A stretch of DNA of 38,774 nt from Deltaproteobacteria bacterium. GTDB lineage: Bacteria; Myxococcota_A; UBA9160; UBA6930. Shown here one piece after another: positions 1 to 7,085 of this stretch (position 1 is its first letter; the number at the start of each line of letters is the position of its first letter). The notes beneath the pieces are model-generated. The model saw only the letters and a list, made by a program, of their open reading frames with translations, was not told where the DNA came from and searched no databases. A program made the translations under genes and the position numbers. The stretch is taken from assembly GCA_029261815.1 (NCBI GenBank), contig JAJDAQ010000042.1, forward strand, positions 1-38,774. Direction: 5' to 3'.

Positions 1-55
1 CCCCCCACGAGCGACGAGCCAACCGCTACCATGGCGCCACGGCTGGAGGTCTCCG

Positions 56-1258
56 ATGTCCGATTCGGACTGCGAATCCCATCAACGAGCAGGCAGCGCA
101 GCACGAGGGGCCAGCCGCCTCGCCTTCGAGGCGGTGACCGAAGTCGCCCGCATCGTCGAGGGCATGCACTCGAACATCGCGGCGACCCCGCTTCCGCTGG
201 GAGAGGGGACCGACGGCCAGACCAGCGGAATCACCCGCCTCGTCTACGACGGGATCCGGAACGTGACCGGCACGCTGGGCTACGGGGTCGATCAGGCGCT
301 GGCCGTGCTCGACCAGATCCCCCAAGCGGGTACGCCGCTTCCCCAGCCCCGGTGGGATGCCGTCGTCAGCGCGGTGAACGGAGTGTTGGGCGACCACCTG
401 GTCAGGCGGGAAAACCCTCTGGCGATCCGGATGCAGCTTCGCCGTGATGCGAAGCCGGTCGAACTCGGCGAGGCGGTGGGCCCGCGGCCCCTCCTTCTCA
501 TCCACGGCCTGTGCATGAACGACCGCGCGTGGCGACGCCACGGCCACGATCACGGGGAGGCCTTGGCGGAGGAACTGGGTTTCACGCCGATCCATCTCTT
601 CTACAACACCGGCCTGCATATCTCCCAGAATGGACGCGCGCTTGCGGATCGACTGGAGCTCTTCTTCGGCGAGCTGGCGGACCCCATCGAAGAACTGACG
701 ATCATCGGCCACAGCATGGGCGGCCTGGTCGCTCGCAGCGCCTACGAGTACGCCGGACAGCTCGGCCACAGCTGGCCCGAGAAAGTCCGCCGCATCGTGT
801 TCCTCGGAAGCCCCCACCACGGCGCGCCTCTAGAGCGCGTCGGCAACTGGGCGCTCGGCATGGCCGAGATGAGCCCTTACATCGCACCTCTCGCTCGGCT
901 GGGGACGCTGCGCAGCGCCGGTGTCTCCGACCTCCGCCACGGCAGCCTCCTCGACGAAGACTGGGAGGGTCATCACCCCCGCGTGAGGAACGACCCTCGG
1001 GCGCCCACACCCCTTCCCCGCGGTGTCGCCTGTTATGCCGTTGCCGGTGCCCTTCCCGCTTCCTACAAGGCGCCAGGCCTGGCCTTCATCGGCGATGGCC
1101 TCGTCCCCTTGAAGAGCGCCCTGGGCCAACATGACGACCCCGACCGCGAGCTGCGCTTCCCCGACGGCCACCAGGCGATCTTCCCCGACATCGGCCATCT
1201 CGACCTGCTCAGCCGTCAAGAGGTCTACGAGCAGCTGCGCACCTGGCTCTCCGACTAG
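56..1258 (+). CDS. alpha/beta hydrolase, PGAP1/triacylglycerol-lipase-like
   Basis: This 400-residue protein looks like a serine esterase or lipase of the DUF676/PGAP1-like group. The oxyanion-hole segment LLLIHGLCMNDRAW lies near residues 143-156 and the nucleophile elbow is IGHSMGGLVARSA (GxSxG). FLGSPHHGAP, typical of this lipase group, follows. The acid and base are probably the Asp in FIGDGLVPL and the His in DIGHLDLL near the C-terminus. About 140 N-terminal residues precede the hydrolase core and contain no motif I recognise. No signal peptide is visible, so a cytoplasmic location is likely. The ATG has a good GGAGG 7 bases upstream, which fixes the start. The gene is convergent with the next esterase, with only 22 bases between the stops. 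The substrate is unknown; acyl esters are the family expectation. Confidence 0.85.
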   Translation: MSDSDCESHQRAGSAARGASRLAFEAVTEVARIVEGMHSNIAATPLPLGEGTDGQTSGITRLVYDGIRNVTGTLGYGVDQALAVLDQIPQAGTPLPQPRWDAVVSAVNGVLGDHLVRRENPLAIRMQLRRDAKPVELGEAVGPRPLLLIHGLCMNDRAWRRHGHDHGEALAEELGFTPIHLFYNTGLHISQNGRALADRLELFFGELADPIEELTIIGHSMGGLVARSAYEYAGQLGHSWPEKVRRIVFLGSPHHGAPLERVGNWALGMAEMSPYIAPLARLGTLRSAGVSDLRHGSLLDEDWEGHHPRVRNDPRAPTPLPRGVACYAVAGALPASYKAPGLAFIGDGLVPLKSALGQHDDPDRELRFPDGHQAIFPDIGHLDLLSRQEVYEQLRTWLSD

Positions 1259-1280
1259 CCTGTCGCTCCCAGCTGACGGC

Positions 1281-2381
1281 TCATCGAAGAGGGAATGCCT
1301 TCCCTCCTGGCTGGCGCTGCGCGGCTGAGGCCCTCGGCGCCGGCCGGGGTCGCGCTTCCCGGCAGAAGTTCGCGATGCTGCTCGCCGTCTCGCGGCTGAT
1401 GTCGGGGCAACTGATCGCGAAGATCTCGGTGCCGTGGATGGTGCCCATGACCTGACGGCAGCGTGCCGGGACGCCGGCGCGCAACAGCAGGCGGTAGAAC
1501 TCGATGCCCTCGTCGCGCAACGGGTCGCATTCGTTGACGCTGATGATCGTCGGGACGAGACCCTGCACGTCGGCCTCGGTGGCAAAGCCCGGCCAGGCCA
1601 GCGGGTTCCGCTTCTCAAGCTGGTCGATGCCGTAGGCCATGGCGCCCCGGTTGTTATGCAGGTGGAGCATGATGCCGTCGTTCTCGGTGCTGGAGGGGAG
1701 GCGGTCCTGGGGCCAGGTTCCGGCGATGTATGGGCAGAGCGCGTAGAGGCCGCGGATCAGGGCCTGGTCGCCGTCGAGCTTCAGCCGCAGTCCCGTGGCG
1801 AGCGTGAGGTTTCCGCCGCCGCTCTCTCCCGCGACGATGATGTGCTCGCGATCGATACCCAACGTCTCCGCGTTCTGGTGCAGCCAGCGGACGCCGCTCG
1901 CGCAATCGTTGAGCCCGGCCGGGAACGGCTCGACCTCAGGGGCCGACGAAGGGGTCAGGCAGTTGCGGAAGTCGACCATGGCCACCGCGACGCCCTGCGC
2001 GGCGATGATGCGGCCCCAAGCGCGGTACATGCCGTCGAAGCACGACATGGCCTGCATCCCGCCGCCGTGGATGTAGTAGACGCACGGCAGCGCGGCATCT
2101 CCCTCGGGCCGGATGAACTGCACCTTGATCGTGTTGCCGTCGGGCGCGGAAGTGAACTCGTGCGTATTCACGACGAGCCCCTCGGACGGCGCGATCTCTT
2201 CGCTGTCGGCCAGCTCCATGAACTGCGTCATCTGTTCGCGCGCTGCGAGCGCGGCCGGCGCGTTGACCTCGGCAAGCAGCGCGTCGCGGCTCTCGATGTC
2301 GTCCTGGGGTGCGGAGGGCATGGCGCCCATCACGGCTTTGATGCGCGGGTCGATCCGGGGGTCGTCAGCGAGCTTGCTCAT
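1281..2381 (-). CDS. alpha/beta hydrolase of the hormone-sensitive-lipase (HSL/lip-N) family
   Basis: A 366-residue carboxylesterase. It carries the HSL signature HGGGM (oxyanion hole) and the nucleophile elbow GESGGGN. The acid is in SVNECDPLRDEG and the base is probably the His in MGTIHGTEIF. It is closely related to the esterase at 14689-15738: both begin with DPRIDPR, share IHGTEIF/IHATEIF, and both end around CPDISR. This copy has an extra basic, Ala/Pro-rich tail of about 20 residues. The reading frame is open far upstream, but homology begins at MSKLADDPRID, so I start at 2381, where AAGGAC lies about 6 bases upstream. It probably hydrolyses small or medium acyl esters in the cytoplasm. 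Confidence 0.88.
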   Translation of the reverse strand: MSKLADDPRIDPRIKAVMGAMPSAPQDDIESRDALLAEVNAPAALAAREQMTQFMELADSEEIAPSEGLVVNTHEFTSAPDGNTIKVQFIRPEGDAALPCVYYIHGGGMQAMSCFDGMYRAWGRIIAAQGVAVAMVDFRNCLTPSSAPEVEPFPAGLNDCASGVRWLHQNAETLGIDREHIIVAGESGGGNLTLATGLRLKLDGDQALIRGLYALCPYIAGTWPQDRLPSSTENDGIMLHLHNNRGAMAYGIDQLEKRNPLAWPGFATEADVQGLVPTIISVNECDPLRDEGIEFYRLLLRAGVPARCRQVMGTIHGTEIFAISCPDISRETASSIANFCREARPRPAPRASAAQRQPGGKAFPLR

Positions 2382-2859
2382 GGGCAGTCCTTGTTCGATC
2401 TGGAGGGTGCAGAGGCGGGATCTCACCCGTGCCGCGCGGATCGTACACCGTGTCACCGATACCGGGCCGGTACCACGTCGCGGCCAATCGGGCGCCCGCG
2501 ACGAATGCCCCGCGGTCACGGCCCGCCATCCTCGAAGGCATTGTCGCCGAGATCGGCCGCACCCTCGACCTGACCGAGGCGGGTATCGCACCAAGCCTCT
2601 GGAGCGCCGATACCTCCGCAATCGTTGGGGCCGGAGGAAACATCGAGGTCGAGGTGGGCGAGCCAGGCCTTCCTCCTGATCGAGGAACTGCGCAATGCGG
2701 CCGGGATGGAGCGATGCGAGGGTTCCAAACTGTTCCGCGAGCCAACAGCGTCGAGAACCCCAGGTCTCGGCGTGCTGCGCGAGATCCAGCGGCTCGACTT
2801 GGCGGCTGGAAGGCGTAGAGCCCGCGGAATGGTGATAGACTCGAAAGATCCCGCAATCC
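2382..2859. other. intergenic region, no gene recognised
   Basis: The 478 bases lie between the divergent starts of the esterase and the ATPase-PEGA gene. Several frames stay open because of high GC, but their translations are Arg/Pro/Ala-rich and resemble no family I know. It presumably holds promoters for both flanking genes. I could not pick out a convincing -35/-10 pair. Confidence 0.4.
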
Positions 2860-4503
2860 GTGGGTTTTGACACCCGCTTGGCTGTGGTGCAGGAGGTTCC
2901 GCTGAGTCTTCCCAGCGAAAGACCGAGTGTTTCACCTGAGCGTCTCGAGCGTGGGCCGGCGCGCGTAGTCATGCTTGTTGGCGACGCCGGAAGCGGCAAG
3001 AGTCGGCTCCTCCGCGAGCTGGAACACTCCCCGCCCCGTGGCATGCGAGGCGTCTACGTCCCGGTGCCGACCTTGGTCTTCGACGATCTGGCGACCTGGT
3101 GCGTCGAGACGGTTGGCGGCGCGAGTTCCAAGAACGTGCCAGCTGACTTTGGCCAGTGGATCTCGCAGGCGCCCGAGGGGGTGCTGCTCCTCATTGACGA
3201 TGCAGATCACCTGCCTCCTGACACTGCGTCGCAGTTGGCTGCCGCGGTTGGGGCGAGTGACGGGGCTCTGGTCGTCGTGGCGGGTGCATGCCCGGGCGAC
3301 GCGGCGGATGAGGTTGCGCGGCGTCTACGAGTCGAGCAGACGATCGAACTCACACAACCCGGAGCAGGGCTCGTGCACCTCGGAGAGATCCAGTCGCAGC
3401 TGCTGCGCGGCGAACCGCGAGCACCCATGGCGCGAGTGGCGCCGAGTCCGGCGCCGCCTCGGCCGCAACCGCTGGCAGCGGCGGCTCCTCCGCTGATCGT
3501 TCCCGAACCCGACGAGCCGGCGGTCGGCATGCGAGCAGCGCTCGATGCGGCCCCCGACATCGAGCCCGAACCCGAACCGTTGTCCGGAGCCGAACCGCCT
3601 CCGCCCGAGGTCGCTGCGAGTCAGCCGATCGCGGCCGCGCTCGAGCTGGCCCTGTCGTGGGCAGGGGTTGCGAAGCTCGCCGGCGCGGCCGTAGCTGTCG
3701 CGTTCCTGATCGGCGTGGCCTACCAGCTCGGTCGCCAGTCTGTGCAGTTGTTGGAGAGTCCTGCGACCGCGCCACCCGAGGTGTCGGCGGCGCCGCCCGA
3801 GTTCCGGGAGGAAAACCCGCCTGCGGTGGCGACGGGCAGCGCCCTGGAAGCCGCCGTCATCGCAGCACCGCAAGCGTTCGAGGGGCCGCCGGCGCCCACC
3901 GCGTCGAAACCGGTCGAATCCAAGCCGCCGGTCGCGGCCGAAGTTGTCACCGAAACCCCGATCGAGCGGGTCATGCCGGCCCCCGAACAGGCGGTCTTGT
4001 CGGCCGCTGTCGCGGCCGTCGTCGATGCGGAGTCGGCGGCGGACACCGGGCCGGGCGATGCAGTACCCGCGGCTCCGCTCGGCCCGCGCGAGGTCGAAGA
4101 GGCTCTGAACCCGGACGGAACCGCCCCGGCCTATGAGACGGCCAGCGTCGTCGCAACGACGGACGCCGTGGGCCTGTCACCGGAGCCACCGACGACCGAG
4201 GCCGAAACGTTGGATCCAGACGTCGTCTTGATCGTCCCTCGGCTATCCCGGCGAGCCTTGCCGGCGCCTCCGCCGCCCGCTCCCGCAACGGACGATGGTT
4301 GGATCGAGGTGGAGTCGCTGGGCGGGAAGAGAGCGCAGGTGTGGATCGATGGGACCAGCGCGGGGGTCACGCCGATCGAACGGGTTTCCCTCGCTCCCGG
4401 GAAGCATCGGATCACCCTTCGTACGCAAGACGGCAAGCGAATTCGGCAGACCGTCGAGGTTCGCCCCGGCCGCGGGAGCCGGGTAAGGCTGCAGTTCGAC
4501 TGA
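2860..4503 (+). CDS. AAA-type ATPase fused to a transmembrane segment and C-terminal PEGA domain (ExeA/DamX-like layout)
   Basis: A 547-residue membrane protein. Residues about 35-165 form a small P-loop ATPase with Walker A GDAGSGKS (41-48) and Walker B LLLIDDAD (109-116). A Pro/Glu-rich linker (about 190-255) leads to one hydrophobic segment near 269-290 (LAGAAVAVAFLIGVAYQLG). A second long Ala/Pro/Glu-rich stretch follows. The last 65 or so residues resemble a PEGA domain (VWIDGTSAGVTP, LAPGKHRITL). A cytoplasmic ATPase, a single membrane span and a periplasmic domain match ExeA/GspA- or DamX-type proteins, which usually end in peptidoglycan-binding or SPOR domains instead. The start is a GTG with a weak ribosome site; an in-frame ATG at 2971 would cut into the Walker A strand. 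A role in envelope or secretion-complex assembly is inference. Confidence 0.72.
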   Translation: MGFDTRLAVVQEVPLSLPSERPSVSPERLERGPARVVMLVGDAGSGKSRLLRELEHSPPRGMRGVYVPVPTLVFDDLATWCVETVGGASSKNVPADFGQWISQAPEGVLLLIDDADHLPPDTASQLAAAVGASDGALVVVAGACPGDAADEVARRLRVEQTIELTQPGAGLVHLGEIQSQLLRGEPRAPMARVAPSPAPPRPQPLAAAAPPLIVPEPDEPAVGMRAALDAAPDIEPEPEPLSGAEPPPPEVAASQPIAAALELALSWAGVAKLAGAAVAVAFLIGVAYQLGRQSVQLLESPATAPPEVSAAPPEFREENPPAVATGSALEAAVIAAPQAFEGPPAPTASKPVESKPPVAAEVVTETPIERVMPAPEQAVLSAAVAAVVDAESAADTGPGDAVPAAPLGPREVEEALNPDGTAPAYETASVVATTDAVGLSPEPPTTEAETLDPDVVLIVPRLSRRALPAPPPPAPATDDGWIEVESLGGKRAQVWIDGTSAGVTPIERVSLAPGKHRITLRTQDGKRIRQTVEVRPGRGSRVRLQFD

Positions 4504-4750
4504 GGTCCGGGTTCGTCAGGCCAACGTCGGTGCCCCTGGGCTGCGCATCCGGGATGCAACGCGTCCCCGGCCCATTCTGCCGGCCAGAACCGGCCACGCG
4601 CAGGCACTACTGCCTTTCGGATGCTGCTCCCAAATGCGTTTCGTCATCGGTTCCCTTCCGCCTAGCGGATAGGGCATTCAAGCTGCGTCCGGGCACGACG
4701 TCCGCGCATGGGCGTTATGCAATGCCCCCACTGGGAGCCCGTGACAGGGT

Positions 4751-4826
4751 TGCGGGGTGGAGCAGCCTGGTAGCTCGGCGGGCTCATCACCCGCAGGTCG
4801 TCGGCTCGAATCCGGCCCCACTACCA
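4751..4826 (+). tRNA. tRNA-Met (CAT), initiator-like, with imperfect acceptor stem
   Basis: The D arm (GAGC/GCTC), anticodon arm (GCGGG-CTCATCA-CCCGC, anticodon CAT at 4785-4787) and T arm (GTCGG-CTCGAAT-CCGGC) are all well formed. Three consecutive G-C pairs at the base of the anticodon stem mark an initiator tRNA. The 5' acceptor strand TGCGGGG does not pair fully with the 3' strand, which reads CCCACTACCA instead of the expected CCCCGCWACCA. About three pairs next to the T stem are sound; the rest is mismatched or one base short. A terminator follows directly. It could be a functional variant, a decaying gene, or a gene whose 3' end was replaced by an integration event. Confidence 0.7.
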
Positions 4827-4873
4827 ACCACAACGCCCGGCGTGCGAAAGCGCTCCGGGCGTTTCTCGTTTGG
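4814..4873 (+). repeat. copy A of a ~60-bp repeat: tRNA 3' end plus terminator
   Basis: This segment runs from the last T-stem bases of the fMet-like tRNA through its terminator. It aligns to 31212-31273 with roughly 8-9 differences, including two single-base gaps, or about 86 percent by eye. The two copies lie in the same orientation 26.4 kb apart. Confidence 0.75.
4832..4871 (+). terminator. intrinsic terminator after the tRNA
   Basis: AACGCCCGG (4832-4840) pairs perfectly with CCGGGCGTT (4855-4863). An inner stem closes with a GAAA tetraloop (4846-4849), and the T-rich run TTTCTCGTTT follows. The same structure recurs at 31232-31271. Confidence 0.8.
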
Positions 4874-5184
4874 GCACGTGCTCTCTGGCTCCAGCAGTCG
4901 GGGCAGCTGCTGCATGCACGGCTGGGCCTGGATTGGAGAACGGCGGCACCGAGCCTGACTTCGCATGCCTTCTTCCGCGATCACAGCTCCTGGCCGAGGG
5001 GCTTCCGGGTTCAAGCCCCCCTTCCCTGCCTATACGGGCCCTCTCGTCTCCGGGCAGGTACCGCGGGGAAGCGACGAGTCGATTTGGCGCTTTGGCCATC
5101 CTTCGTTCGGTCTCGGCTGCGCCCGGCAACGCGGCGAGCCGCGATTGGGCCGGGGCCCAAAATACGAAAGCCCCGAAGAACGGC
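4872..5184. other. intergenic region, no gene recognised
   Basis: About 310 bases lie between the tRNA terminator and the Rrf2 promoter. The only structure I see is a 7-bp hairpin, GGGGCTT/AAGCCCC, at 4998-5019. It has an 8-base loop and no T-run. Open frames here give low-complexity translations without family resemblance. Confidence 0.4.
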
Positions 5185-5224
5185 TTGCGTTCGCTTCAAT
5201 CGCAGATACTATTTATCCGCGATT
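5185..5224 (+). promoter_or_regulatory. Rrf2 operon promoter and operator
   Basis: An inverted repeat spans 5198-5224. The left arm AATCGCAGATA and the right arm TATCCGCGATT are complementary at 10 of 11 positions and are separated by CTATT. A possible -35 TTGCGT (5185-5190) and -10 TACTAT (5207-5212) sit 16 bases apart, so the operator covers the -10. The position 27 bases upstream of an Rrf2 gene suggests autoregulation. Confidence 0.7.
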
Positions 5225-5250
5225 AGGCGACGCGAAGGAGGCACGTGAAA

Positions 5251-5748
5251 ATGAAGCTTGGAAAGGGTGTCGAATGGTCGGCGCACACCTGCGCGCTCCT
5301 CGCTTTGTTGCCGCCGGGCGCAACTCTTCCAGGGGAGGCGTTGGCAGACTTTCTGGGTGTGCCGTCACCGTATCTGGCCAAGCAGCTGCAGGCTCTGAGC
5401 CGGGCGGGCATCGTTACAGCCCGGAGCGGCGTCGCGGGGGGGTATCGGCTGGCACGGCCACCTGAGACGATCTCATTGTGGGACGTCACGGCTGCCATCG
5501 AGGGCATTGCGCCAAGCTTCCGATGCACGGAGGTCCGACGCAGCGGCCCCTGCGGTGCGTCGCGGGCCGAGTGTTCCGGGCCGTGCACCATCGCGGCCGC
5601 CTTCCAACGGGCGGAGGAAGGCTATCGGCAGGCCCTGTCCTCTGTGCCTCTGACGAACGTGATCGCCGGCGTAGCACGCGACGCGACCCCGGCCCGGAAG
5701 CGTCGCATTGTTGCGTGGCTCGAACAATGCGCAGCCGGTCCAGTCTGA
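5251..5748 (+). CDS. Rrf2-family transcriptional regulator
   Basis: This 165-residue regulator has the N-terminal winged helix of the Rrf2 family. LADFLGVPSPYLAKQLQALSRAGI is followed by the wing SGVAGGYRLARPP, close to the RGxxGGY signature of IscR and NsrR. A C-terminal Cys cluster (C at FRC, GPC, AEC and GPC) lies in the region that holds the Fe-S cluster or redox cysteines in the family, so it probably senses redox state, NO or electrophiles. AAGGAGG at 5235-5241 lies 9 bases before the ATG at 5251 but only 3 before an upstream GTG, so I choose the ATG. It leads an operon with the DoxX and two tautomerase-like genes and probably represses it through the 5198-5224 operator. Confidence 0.88.
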   Translation: MKLGKGVEWSAHTCALLALLPPGATLPGEALADFLGVPSPYLAKQLQALSRAGIVTARSGVAGGYRLARPPETISLWDVTAAIEGIAPSFRCTEVRRSGPCGASRAECSGPCTIAAAFQRAEEGYRQALSSVPLTNVIAGVARDATPARKRRIVAWLEQCAAGPV

Positions 5749-5801
5749 TCGCAATCCAACTGCAACCGTACCCTGACGGATGCCGTCAGAGGAGAGGAAC
5801 G

Positions 5802-6224
5802 ATGCTCACAGAAGACAAACTCCCGAACCACTGGGCCCTCACCTCGACCGCGCGTGTGCTCTTCACGCTGGTCTTTTTCCTGTCGGGCGTAACTCATTTC
5901 ACCGACGTTTCGGGCTACGTCGCGCTCATGCCCGAGGCGATTCCATTCCGCGAGTTCTGGGTCCTCGTCTCCGGAGTCGTCGAACTAGCTGGAGCAGGCA
6001 TGATCCTGTTCGACTGGCGACCTCGTCTAGGGGGATGGCTGGTAGTGGCCTTTCTGCTCCCCGTCACGATCGTGGTCCATGGCTACGAGATGATTCACGC
6101 CGAGGAAGCGGCTTGGCGGGCGATTCAACAGGCGTCTTTCCTGAAGGGGCTGTCTCTTGTGGGGGCCGGCCTCCTCATTACGCAACTGGGCGCGAGCCAC
6201 CGACAGGCGCCGGAATCCGCCTAA
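5802..6224 (+). CDS. DoxX-family membrane protein
   Basis: A 140-residue integral membrane protein with four predicted hydrophobic segments: ARVLFTLVFFLSGVTHF, FWVLVSGVVELAGAGMIL, GGWLVVAFLLPVTIVVHGY and a C-terminal LSLVGAGLLI stretch. The pattern GVTHF...P...F....G..E..GA...L matches the DoxX/DUF4345-like family, which is often tied to redox or quinone stress. The ATG follows GGAGAGG at a good distance. The open frame extends upstream, but the homology starts here. It is the second gene of the Rrf2 operon, 53 bases after the regulator. Confidence 0.82.
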   Translation: MLTEDKLPNHWALTSTARVLFTLVFFLSGVTHFTDVSGYVALMPEAIPFREFWVLVSGVVELAGAGMILFDWRPRLGGWLVVAFLLPVTIVVHGYEMIHAEEAAWRAIQQASFLKGLSLVGAGLLITQLGASHRQAPESA

Positions 6225-6272
6225 CAGAAACGAGAGAACCCAGACATCCCGAAGCAAGGAGAAGGAGGAGAG

Positions 6273-6605
6273 ATGGACCACTACAGCTGCATCATCCAAG
6301 AAGGCCAGGCCGCAGACCGGAAGACGGACACTCTAGAAGCCGGTCTGAAGAAGTTGGGACAGACGTTCTTCGGTGACGATCCCGAAGAGGTCGGAATCCG
6401 CTGGACCCGTCAGGCGCCCGGTTGGGCGTGGACGGCCGGAAAACCGAGCACTTCTTCGATCGTGGTTCGGTCGGTTCCGGTCGGATACGACAACGTACAA
6501 CGCGAGGCCTTCCTTCACGCCGTCTGCGACCTCTGGGTCGAGACGACCGGATGCTCGGTCAACGAAGTCGTCGCCACGGCCTTTGATGGGCCACTTGCAC
6601 TCTAG
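6273..6605 (+). CDS. tautomerase-like small protein lacking the catalytic N-terminal proline
   Basis: A 110-residue cytoplasmic protein preceded by GAAGGAGGAGAG. Its size, the spacing of predicted strands and helices (for example VQREAFLHAVCDLWVETTGCSVNEVV), and its position 14 bases before a clear tautomerase-superfamily gene suggest the same beta-alpha-beta fold. The residue after Met is Asp, not Pro, so the catalytic base of this superfamily is missing. It could be a partner subunit of the next protein, as in heteromeric trans-CaaD, or a diverged member with another role. The family assignment is tentative. Confidence 0.55.
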   Translation: MDHYSCIIQEGQAADRKTDTLEAGLKKLGQTFFGDDPEEVGIRWTRQAPGWAWTAGKPSTSSIVVRSVPVGYDNVQREAFLHAVCDLWVETTGCSVNEVVATAFDGPLAL

Positions 6606-6619
6606 AGAGGAGAATCTTC

Positions 6620-7009
6620 ATGCCCTTGTATCGATGCGCGATTCGGCAGGGTTCGAGCAATGAGGCGCAGCGCGCCCAGATCGCCAAGGAGGTCGTGCGG
6701 ATCCACTGCGGCGTCACCGGGGCACCGCCCGGTTTCGTTCATGCCTTCTTCTCCGAACGTGCGCCCGAGGACCTTCCGGAGGACCACGTGGCCTACGTCT
6801 TCGGGACGATTCGGTGGGGTCGGACCGATGAGCAGAAAGCCCGGATCGCGTCGGAACTCCGGACCAGTGTCGCGACCGCACTCGGATGCGCCGAAGACGA
6901 GGTCGGTGTCACAACCGTGGACATCCCGTCCAGGTGGAACATGGAGGGTGGCTCGCTCCTCCCCGAGCCGGGTGAGGAAGCCGCTTGGCTGGAGAAGCAT
7001 CGAACCTAG
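6620..7009 (+). CDS. tautomerase-superfamily protein, cis-CaaD-like
   Basis: This 129-residue protein begins MPLYRC, exposing Pro1 after Met removal. By my alignment to remembered cis-3-chloroacrylate dehalogenase it keeps His28 (RIHCGVTG), two Arg residues (R64 and R67 in IRWGRT, equivalent to R70 and R73) and Glu108 (equivalent to Glu114, before GGSLLPEPG). The position of Tyr103 is Thr97. The C-terminal motif LLPEPGEEAAWL matches the family. Members hydrate or dehalogenate unsaturated carboxylates, or have tautomerase activity; the missing Tyr makes the exact reaction uncertain. Its ribosome site is GAGAGGAG. It is the last gene of the Rrf2 operon, followed by the IS element. Confidence 0.8.
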   Translation: MPLYRCAIRQGSSNEAQRAQIAKEVVRIHCGVTGAPPGFVHAFFSERAPEDLPEDHVAYVFGTIRWGRTDEQKARIASELRTSVATALGCAEDEVGVTTVDIPSRWNMEGGSLLPEPGEEAAWLEKHRT

Positions 7010-7085
7010 TCGCTGGGCGGCACGCAGGCGGTCACGCTTCGGCCGGTGAATGGGGCTCGCACTGGTACGGTCTGAACTCGTCGGT

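Noticed and set aside
2429..2818. Open frame of 129 codons upstream of the ATPase-PEGA gene
   Set aside because: Low-complexity composition, no ribosome site and no recognisable domain; several frames are open here by GC content.
4998..5019. Hairpin GGGGCTT/AAGCCCC as a terminator
   Set aside because: There is no T-run after it and no gene ends directly before it.
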